A model generated the notes under the pieces. It was not told where the DNA came from. It did no database searches and worked only from the letters and a program-made list of their open reading frames with translations. This document shows, one piece after another, positions 58,901-64,000 of a stretch of DNA of 64,000 nt; positions within the stretch are counted from its first letter, which is position 1; each line of letters opens with the position of its first letter. The stretch is from Salvator merianae. Its lineage: Eukaryota > Chordata > Lepidosauria > Squamata > Teiidae. A program made the translations under genes and the position numbers. The stretch covers positions 1,719,658-1,783,657 of the forward strand of contig QVOM02000053.1 of assembly GCA_003586115.2 (NCBI GenBank). Reading direction: 5' to 3'.

Positions 58901-61832
58901 ACTTCAGAATCCCATAAGTGGACTGCAGACCAGAACTTATAAAGTTTTTTTAAAAAATTTTCACTTAATTCTGCAGCTTATGCGAACTAACAATTGCACA
59001 ACTGTGAGCCACTACTATTGGTAAAATAACTGTTGCACTTAAAGCAAGCAACCTAAGTCAGGTTGTTTTCTTCCCCCATCTTTTCATAATGTGCCATTTT
59101 TCCCTCTTCAGGGATGTAAGGGAGCCAAGGCAGGATTTTGCCCTTTGCTGGCAAGGCAGGGAGAGGATGTTCCAAACAATAAGGCGAGTCTGCTCTACCT
59201 GTGGTCCTCCAGAGGTTCCTGAATGACAACGCTCAGCTTTCCAATCCCAGCATTCCGTGCCAGCTCCAGTGGGACTGAGACAGAATGCTGGCAATTGAAT
59301 GCTGGGAGTTACGGCTCAGGAACACCTCGAAGGCTAGATGCTGAGCAGTCCTGCAGTAATGCCTCGGGAAGAGTGATTCTTCTTACCTTATCTTTCTTTG
59401 TACAGGATGTCTGACCTGCAGGCATCACTTTAGGTTTCTGGCCCACGTCGTTGAGGAAACTGGCCCACAAAGCATCTTCTTTCTCCCTTTTCTTGTTTTC
59501 TTCCACGTGTGGAAAATTTTCTCCCTGTTCGTCCTCTTTGCTGTCATTCTTCAACTCCTCTTCTCCACCTGGTTCTAAAAAGAGGCCACCTCTCTTTTTC
59601 CTTTTCCTAAGGGTAAACGTCATAAAACCTCCACACATCAGCAACTCCCTTACAGCCACGGCTTACTTACTTATTTATTTTATTTATTTAGCATCTGCAT
59701 TTATATCCCAACTTCTACTCTACAAGCGCAGGATGGATTACAACAGTCCAATCGCATAAACAAAATTTGAACAACTAGAAACCATTAAAAACAGCACAGC
59801 ACTTAAAGAAGGGCAAACGCCTCGTCATCCGAAAGCACTGGTGAAGAGCTGCCTCTGTAACACTCACTGGAAGGTGTACAGCCTGATTAGAAGGGAGGAC
59901 GTTCCACAGCCTAGGGGCTATCACTGAGAAGGCCCTTCCTACCTCAGTTTTTTTTTACAGCCGCTGCTTTTCAAATGCTGAACCATGGGACGTTCAGGGA
60001 GGAAAGTTTGTTTGTATTGTGCGTGCACATAATTGTTACAATAATATTAATTTTAATTAATTGAAGAACTTAATCAAGGCACCAGTAATTTGTCTGGAGT
60101 GGGTTGAACCCGACTCATAACCACATCCAGGCACAGAGAATTTTGCAAAAGCAGGTCCTGGCTAGCTTCTTGCCTCTGGCTTGATCTTAAACTACCCTCC
60201 AGTGGATATTCTCTTCTAAGGAATTTAACATTCAGGCCAACAGCCTAATTCTTGACAACAGTTATTTTATTTCAAGCAGGGCCAAAGACATATATTTCTA
60301 GAGCCAGCCAGAATGTTCCTCACGTACTTGTCCCCTCGCATTACTAACAGAAAGTGAAGCTCCAACCTACCGACAAGCAATCCCCTTCGAACTCTTCTTA
60401 GCTTTGCTCCTCTGAGGCTGGCTTTCCTCTTCCACCTCATCCTCCTTGACCAATTCATTCACATCATCTTCGCTGTATTCATCACCTGTAACCACAGAGC
60501 TGCAGTCATCAAAACAAGCCACTATGCGTTTGAGGACTGGCTCAAATATATGCAAGGAGGAGGAGGATCTGGGGCAGAAGGTGGAGCACAACCAACTTTC
60601 TGGTCATTCTAACTCTTTTTCCACTCTGGATGCTGCTTTAACCCAGAGTCTGGCCAATTTAGACCATGGGTATGGCAACCATGGCGCTTGAGGGGCCCTT
60701 CTCTCACACCCCACTAGGCAAAAGCTGCTGGAATTCCAAATGCGCCTCCAGGCCCAAGAAAGGCCGGCACTGGCAACCCCTCCAAACAATCACAAGCAAA
60801 AACGATTGTCTGTAACGTACAGTAGTTATAATTTACAAACTAATGAACTCACAAATGCAATGACCATTTCCACATCAAAAATTCCTGAGGGTATAATAAG
60901 AGCCGGCAATCGGGAGCGTGTTCATCTGCTAAACATATCACAACCCAACACCCCATTTCAAGCATCAGACGAGCAATCCTGGGGATTACAACTGCACTAA
61001 TCTTCTGATTTTCTGAAAGAAATTTCATAGTCTGAGACAAGGGGATGCTGGATTTTTTTTTAAGTGAACACGCCAATCGCACCACAAACCAAGTAGCTCA
61101 GGTACTTGTTCTAGTCCCTATCACTGAGCCCGGCCTGCCTTACAAGACTGTTGGGGGGGGGGGAAGAGGCAGAAGAGAAGGCATACCTTAAATCTGGTTT
61201 TAGGGTGCGTTTAATTGTTTGTATGTATTCTCATATACCTTTTCGTGCGTTCCTGTTAATAAGCCGCCTAGAAAACGCTAGTTAATGTGCGGCTGTAGAA
61301 ATTTGGTCCATAAATAAAGATATGCCACCGTAAGTTCCTGGAGAAGCCCATGGGGTACCCATGCTACAAGCACACTCCCCTGGTGCAGAAAACCTGCCTC
61401 CGCAGTTGCGCGACTGTGGTTAAACGGCGCGTCCCAGAAGGCAGAAATCCAGGGACAGTCCGGCCTGACTCAGCTGACACCAGCGGGAGGGGGGAGAGGA
61501 ATCCCCAGCCGCCCCTCCCGCAGCATGCAAGTGGTACAGCCCATTCTACCGCCAGCTGGGACTTCAACCCAAGCAGCAGCAGCAGCAGCAGCAGCAAGCC
61601 ATGCCTGGGTCACGTGACAGGCCCACACCAGGTAGCCCGGATGTAAGAGAGCCGCCCGCCGCCTGCCCGACAGGGCCTAAGCTGAAGCCCTCTCGCCCGA
61701 ACCGTCGGCCTCTGCCTGGCCGTCGCCTGTCCCGCTTTATAACGCTAAACGGCACGAAAGCGGAGGGAGGAACGCACCTGACGGGAGGTAGTCTTCGTCC
61801 TCCCCCGACGAATATTCCTCCGAGTCCGACAT
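47525..61832 (-). CDS. CFDP1: CFDP1 (craniofacial development protein 1, BCNT/SWC5 family), complete
   Basis: CFDP1 is the metazoan counterpart of yeast Swc5, a nuclear subunit associated with the SRCAP-type complex that deposits H2A.Z; its loss disturbs craniofacial development. Seven coding exons join without frame breaks: 61832-61778, 60485-60371, 59606-59387, 58576-58473, 56889-56788, 48656-48498 and 47615-47525 (846 nt, 281 residues plus stop; human is 299). The N-terminus is acidic with DSEEY and DEDYLPS, resembling the histone-binding DEF/Y motifs of Swc5. The middle is Lys/Glu-rich with WASFLNDVG and VFDFAGEEV. The C-terminal BCNT domain (about 200-281) holds [20 protein letters not shown] and ends SNMKP. 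All junctions are GT-AG. The start lies 174 bp from the TMEM170A start. Confidence 0.97.
47616..48497 (-). other. CFDP1: CFDP1 intron 6
   Basis: 882 bp with donor gtaagc. No repeat or coding signal was recognised; the 47856-48293 minus-strand frame has no family resemblance. Confidence 0.85.
48498..48656 (-). CDS. CFDP1: CFDP1 coding exon 6 (BCNT-C domain start)
   Basis: Reads [20 protein letters not shown], then [20 protein letters not shown] and [13 protein letters not shown], closing in phase 2 before gtaagc. This is the most conserved part of the family. The residue aligned with human Ser250 (in WESF) is Asn232 here (WENF). Confidence 0.97.
48845..49050 (-). mobile_element. CR1 LINE 3' region, minus orientation
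   Basis: Plus-strand words tcctccatgaattcgtctaa, catccaggctgactgctgtc, ccacaaaccaatgaccctc and gtgaaaaaacagttcccag follow the order of the copies at 28.7 and 34.7 kb. The minus frame keeps [20 protein letters not shown]. Confidence 0.7.
50285..50452 (+). mobile_element. CR1 LINE 3' terminus, plus orientation
   Basis: Reads aaaggccatttgcagtgacc, gagcaggtgaagggtttgc, gatgctggaccagatgggcc, then gcctgatccagaagggctcc and tcttatg, the normal CR1 3' end without an internal junction. Confidence 0.7.
51404..51513. mobile_element. 30-bp inverted-repeat element (DNA-transposon-like), repeated at 51939-52048
   Basis: Arms gcagcctcccttccacacac then tgctgtggtc, and the complement at 51484-51513, enclose a 50-bp centre. 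The same arm (gagcctcccttccacacgct) occurs singly at about 27630, so the arm belongs to a dispersed family. The second copy exists because of the surrounding duplication. Confidence 0.6.
51515..51515. other. Single ambiguous base (N)
   Basis: The only non-ACGT character in the window. It marks a join between two sequence pieces, not a biological feature. Confidence 0.95.
52924..52957 (+). repeat. (CT)n(CA)n microsatellite
   Basis: CT units run directly into CA units inside CFDP1 intron 5. Confidence 0.85.
53750..53995 (-). mobile_element. CR1 LINE 3' ends, minus orientation, nested
   Basis: Two CR1 3' termini in complement follow each other: gcataagaaatagtccactg then ctggcccatctaatccagca at 53752, and agaatataagaaatgccccac then tagattggatccatggcagc at about 53905. 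This implies insertion of one into or next to another. Confidence 0.5.
55411..55797 (+). mobile_element. Composite CR1-derived repeat with inverted head, copy 1
   Basis: The left part (about 55420-55485) is a CR1 3' end in complement. After a 10-G run a plus-oriented 3' end follows (atgctggactagatgggctg ... aaggcttctctta), forming a hairpin of about 65-bp arms. That end is fused to attcatggaggtcagctat, then normal CR1 3' sequence to a second terminus at 55797. The fusion is shared with 56445-56725 and 58090-58420. Confidence 0.65.
56445..56725 (+). mobile_element. Composite CR1-derived repeat, copy 2
   Basis: It has the fusion gatccagcagggctcctctt then aattcatgaatgacgggcg, then atcaatggctactagaatgg and a full CR1 3' region ending ctcctcttatgttcctatg. 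The upstream monomer is cut short. Confidence 0.65.
56788..56889 (-). CDS. CFDP1: CFDP1 coding exon 5
   Basis: Acceptor cctctgctgcag; completes AGG (Arg) and reads [20 protein letters not shown] then [13 protein letters not shown], closing with GG before gtaagt. Human has VTKEVDATSKEAKSFFKQ here. Phase matches both neighbours. Confidence 0.95.
56890..58472 (-). other. CFDP1: CFDP1 intron 4
   Basis: 1583 bp holding the third composite CR1 copy (58090-58420); the remainder is AT-rich unique DNA with no gene signal. Confidence 0.85.
58090..58420 (+). mobile_element. Composite CR1-derived repeat, copy 3
   Basis: Two CR1 3' segments in head-to-tail order: aatgcccaaaagcaattggt ... gatccaacagagctcctctt, then directly aattcatggaggacaggtgt and a second copy to gatgctagacagatgggctg. 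The junction is the same as in copies 1 and 2. Confidence 0.65.
58473..58576 (-). CDS. CFDP1: CFDP1 coding exon 4
   Basis: Acceptor tttcttag; reads [20 protein letters not shown] then [14 protein letters not shown] plus AG of a split Arg codon before gtgagt. [20 protein letters not shown] across the junction is near-identical to human. Confidence 0.95.
58577..59386 (-). other. CFDP1: CFDP1 intron 3
   Basis: 810 bp. It contains an imperfect palindromic dispersed repeat at about 59190-59345 (aggttcctgaatgacaac against gagttacggctcaggaac). No gene signal. Confidence 0.8.
59387..59606 (-). CDS. CFDP1: CFDP1 coding exon 3
   Basis: Acceptor gtttacccttag; completes CGG (Arg) and reads [20 protein letters not shown] ... 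[20 protein letters not shown] ... TKKDK, phase 0 before gtaaga. The basic stretch RKRKKR may act in nuclear import. WASFLNDVG is a conserved family block. Confidence 0.95.
59607..60370 (-). other. CFDP1: CFDP1 intron 2
   Basis: 764 bp, mostly a minus-oriented LINE tail (59645-59950). No other feature was seen. Confidence 0.8.
59645..59950 (-). mobile_element. LINE 3' tail, minus orientation
   Basis: The complement ends gttgggatataaatgcagat then aaataaataaaataaata, a LINE tail with simple repeat. The distal part includes ggaacgtcctcccttctaat, the WN-LP-like region often seen in L2-type 3' ends. Confidence 0.45.
60371..60485 (-). CDS. CFDP1: CFDP1 coding exon 2
   Basis: Acceptor gtggttacag; completes GGT (Gly) and reads [20 protein letters not shown] then [17 protein letters not shown] plus CG of Arg before gtaggt. 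[17 protein letters not shown] is the human counterpart. Acidic patch followed by a basic patch. Confidence 0.96.
61180..61330 (+). mobile_element. LINE 3' tail, plus orientation
   Basis: Words aagccgcctagaaaacgcta and gcggctgtagaaatttggtc, then ataaataaagatatg, follow the usual squamate LINE 3' end design (gccgcc ... ggtataaat ... aaataaa). Confidence 0.4.
61573..61596 (+). repeat. (GCA)8 trinucleotide repeat
   Basis: Eight pure GCA units in CFDP1 intron 1, about 180 bp from exon 1. It is not in a coding exon. Confidence 0.92.
61778..61832 (-). CDS. CFDP1: CFDP1 coding exon 1
   Basis: Reads [18 protein letters not shown] plus G of a split Gly codon before gtgcgt. It is the acidic N-terminus with aromatic anchors in acidic context. 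The ATG context (ccccATGT) is weak, but this is the only start that gives the family N-terminus and it lies in the CpG island. Confidence 0.93.
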
Positions 61833-62006
61833 GGGGCTGCCGGCGCGGCGGCTCAAGCCTCATCCACCGCCGCCCCGCTGCTCTCCCTCAGCCAAGACGA
61901 ACCGGAAGTGCTCCTGGGGCCCCGCCCTGGCGGAGCCCTCAGCCGGAAGTTCTTGCTCTCGCTTCCTCCCTCCTCGCTGGCTGTTGTTGTTGTCCGTGAG
62001 GGGATT
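61833..62006. promoter_or_regulatory. Bidirectional promoter between CFDP1 and TMEM170A
   Basis: Only 174 bp separate the two divergent start codons, so both 5' UTRs and both transcription starts must share this GC-rich, CpG-rich, TATA-less stretch. It contains ETS-type core words (ccggaagt at about 61910-61917 and 61943-61950), common in bidirectional promoters. The CpG island extends over roughly 61400-62200. Confidence 0.85.
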
Positions 62007-62157
62007 ATGGAGGGAGACGAAACGACTAGCGCCGGGGGCGGCTCGGCTCCGTCTGCCCCGGGGGGGCTGCTACAGCAGATCCTGAGCCTCCGCCTGGTGC
62101 CGCGGGCAGGCAATGTCACCGGCGCCCCCTGCCCTACCGCCCTCTGCCACTTCTCAG
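62007..62157 (+). CDS. TMEM170A: TMEM170A coding exon 1
   Basis: Fifty codons plus one base from ATGGAGGGAGACGAA to TCAG before donor gtaggc at 62158. LLQQILSLRLVPRAGN aligns with human LLQQILSLKVVPRVGN. The Gly/Ser/Ala-rich leader is variable in the family. Confidence 0.93.
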
Positions 62158-63733
62158 GTAGGCGCCGGACCTTTGCACTCTGCATACGCTCTGGGCACCT
62201 CTGCTCGCGCAGGAAGAGCGGCTGAGTCCCTGCAATCGCTAGAGGAAGCAGCCAGGCTCTGGAAAAAGTTTGCAGCCTCGAGAGGAATGTAGTCCAGAAA
62301 AGGGATCTTTGAAAACTTCAAGGCGCAGCTGGTGAAGCTCCAGATATCGATGCTTTGGGGGGGGGCGTATATATTCGGGGTGGGGTGGGGGCAATCCAGT
62401 CCAAGCCTTCTGTAAGAATATGGATCCGTCTGGGGGAGGCACGCAGATCAATTGTTGCTGCGCTCGCTTTGCAACGCAAGGCACAGCGATGGCGCCCTTG
62501 TCGTTAAAAAGGGGCGAGAGATGATGGGCCAAGAGGGTAAATCAGACCAAAGATACTCCTGGAGCACATCTGGAACGGCCACAAGGCCTTACTATAGAGA
62601 TCAAGATGAGAAGCGCCTGCCCGTGCAGTTGGCACGGGCCAGGGTTGGTTGGTGCCCCTTATGGCAGGAGGGAGGTGAGGAGAAACACTCTGTCTGAAGC
62701 CCATCTAGTCCCAAAGCCTGTCCCCATAGTGGCCAATCAGTTGCATATGCCCGCCCCCCCACTGGTCCAGCTCTGTCTGCACTAGACAGAGTGCAATCTG
62801 GATTAAGGAGGCCTGAATTCAGTTCACTACTAGACCCATTTAATTGGGTCTACCAATGGACCAGCGCAACCCTGATCCAGAACAAGGGAGGCGTTTAGAA
62901 GGCACGCTCCCTGTGTTCAGAACTACCGGACAGTATTTCAGCAGGACGCCACAGCATACTGCTGAAAAGTACCCTGCAAAGGCCTTGAGTGTGGGGGTGC
63001 GGCCATGAAGCCCATATGAACTTCATTACTGCGGTGTGCACTAATCCAGATCAGCGCTGTCAGTGCAAATGGCGCTGTTTCCGCCCACGTCTTCCACATT
63101 CTGAATTAGTGGGCTGGGCTATTCCGGACTCGCTAATACAGATTAACGTAAGGTAAGTGCAGAAAGGGCCATACTCTTGTCTACGATGCTTCCTGGTTTT
63201 CTCAATTCACCGAGCATTTACAAAAGTATCTCCCATGAATATGGAGGACTAAATCTGTGGATGTCCCTGGTGTTTTATTGCTGCGTATTGCTTTGAAAAC
63301 ACCAGGCAGGCAGCTAAGAAATTTAATCATGATCCAAAGGCGTATACAAGTCATTTGCTACTGTGGGTATTCTGTTTGTTTAATTGCTTGAAATCTTTGT
63401 CCCTGAATGGCTGGAAAATGCTAGCAGGCATTTTGGTGCTCTTCTTATCACACAGGGAATACTTGCAGGCCCTGGTCACCCACTGAAACAGGCATATTGA
63501 GGCCTCTTAGTAAAGCAATGCAGAGCCAGGTGACCTCAGCCTCCTGTCCTTTCTCGTGACAGAAATGTGGTACGGCGTCTTCTTGTGGGCACTGGTGTCG
63601 TCTCTGTTCTTCCACATCCCCCCGGGACTGCTGGCACTCTTCACCCTCCGGCGGCACAGATACGCCAAGTTTATGTCCGTAAGCATTCTGCTGATGGGCA
63701 TCGTGGGACCGATAGCCGCTGGAACACTAACAA
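62007..63733 (+). CDS. TMEM170A: TMEM170A, first two coding exons (3' part beyond window)
   Basis: TMEM170A is a small multi-pass protein of the ER and nuclear envelope reported to favour ER sheets and nuclear pore formation. Exon 1 (62007-62157) and exon 2 (63563-63733) join through a split Glu codon to give 107 residues plus one base of the next codon. The N-terminus is Gly/Ser-rich, followed by GLLQQILSLRLVPR and an NVT glycosylation motif in the probable luminal part. Exon 2 encodes MWYGVFLWALVSSLFFHIPP and a second hydrophobic segment FMSVSILLMGIVGPIAAGTL. Human has 144 residues; the last ~37, including a third membrane segment, would be in an exon to the right of the window. The start has A at -3. 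Confidence 0.95.
62158..63562 (+). other. TMEM170A: TMEM170A intron 1
   Basis: 1405 bp. It contains a DNA-transposon-like repeat (62700-63172) and otherwise no recognisable element. Confidence 0.85.
62700..63172. mobile_element. DNA-transposon-like repeat with aaagggcc right terminus, copy B
   Basis: Shares with 19395-19677 the internal words around agacagagtgcaatctgg, gggggtgcggcc and the right end taagtgcagaaagggcc, same orientation. Its left end is unclear. Confidence 0.45.
63563..63733 (+). CDS. TMEM170A: TMEM170A coding exon 2 (two membrane segments)
   Basis: Acceptor ttctcgtgacag; donor gtaggt at 63734 after GGAACACTAACAA, so the next exon completes a Ser codon as in human LTS|AAIAG. 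EMWYGVFLWALVSSLFFH and SVSILLMGIVGPI are nearly invariant in the family. Confidence 0.95.
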
Positions 63734-64000
63734 GTAGGTCAGATGTTGGAACCATTCCCATTCTAGGCTTCTGGGGTATAATTAGGGCAGTCTCCCGGCT
63801 CACGAGTCTTAGCTGCAGGAAAAAAAGAAAAAGATGAATCAGCTGTTTGCAGGCTTTAGTGACTATATGACAGCAAATACAGGACCTCCAATCCTCTGTT
63901 TTCCCCCAGGGTATAACATCTAAATGGAGAGAGAAGTATTTACGGTCAAGTAGCAGCAAACAAAGTTTCCTGGATGAAGTTGACCTCCTTTAAATCAGCA
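63734..64000 (+). other. TMEM170A: TMEM170A intron 2, beginning
   Basis: Intronic sequence to the window edge. In-frame translation meets stops (ends at 63837), and it does not resemble the known C-terminal part. Confidence 0.8.

Larger units (their letters stand above)
60486..61777 (-). other. CFDP1: CFDP1 intron 1
   Basis: 1292 bp. It contains a LINE tail (61180-61330), a G run (61151-61161) and a (GCA)8 repeat (61573-61596); its right end is CpG-rich and belongs to the shared promoter island. Confidence 0.85.

Overview
This window is animal nuclear DNA, most probably from a squamate reptile (lizard or snake). Genes are split into short exons with GT-AG junctions and separated by kilobases of repeat-rich intron. 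The repeats are amniote LINE families (CR1 and L2). A Bov-B LINE 3' end and a tRNA-headed SINE ending in CAACAACAA with a Bov-B-like tail (Sauria type) together point to squamates. The species cannot be named from the sequence.

Layout. Positions 1-24300 hold the 5' part of BCAR1 (p130Cas) on the minus strand: a tiny first coding exon at 23543-23554 in a CpG island, a 19.5 kb first intron, the SH3 exon at 3436-4059, and the start of the YxxP substrate-domain exon at 1-150, which runs to the window edge. Positions 24300-47500 are intergenic and full of CR1, Bov-B, mariner-like and hAT-like remnants, with no supported gene. Positions 47525-61832 hold a complete CFDP1 (BCNT/SWC5 family) on the minus strand, seven coding exons that join without a frame break into 281 residues. 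At 62007-63733, head to head with CFDP1 across 174 bp, are the first two coding exons of TMEM170A on the plus strand; its last part lies beyond the window. The order BCAR1-CFDP1-TMEM170A is the same as on human chromosome 16q23.

The three genes have separate jobs: adhesion signalling (BCAR1), H2A.Z chromatin remodelling and craniofacial development (CFDP1), and ER/nuclear-envelope shape (TMEM170A). The only visible functional coupling is the shared CFDP1/TMEM170A promoter.

I found no new gene system. The points most worth a second look are: an exact 533-bp duplication on either side of the only N (probably an assembly error); a composite CR1-derived repeat with the same internal junction at three loci; a degenerate ten-unit array in BCAR1 intron 1; a Bov-B fragment next to CFDP1, the gene that captured Bov-B sequence in ruminants; and lineage-specific residues in BCAR1 and CFDP1.
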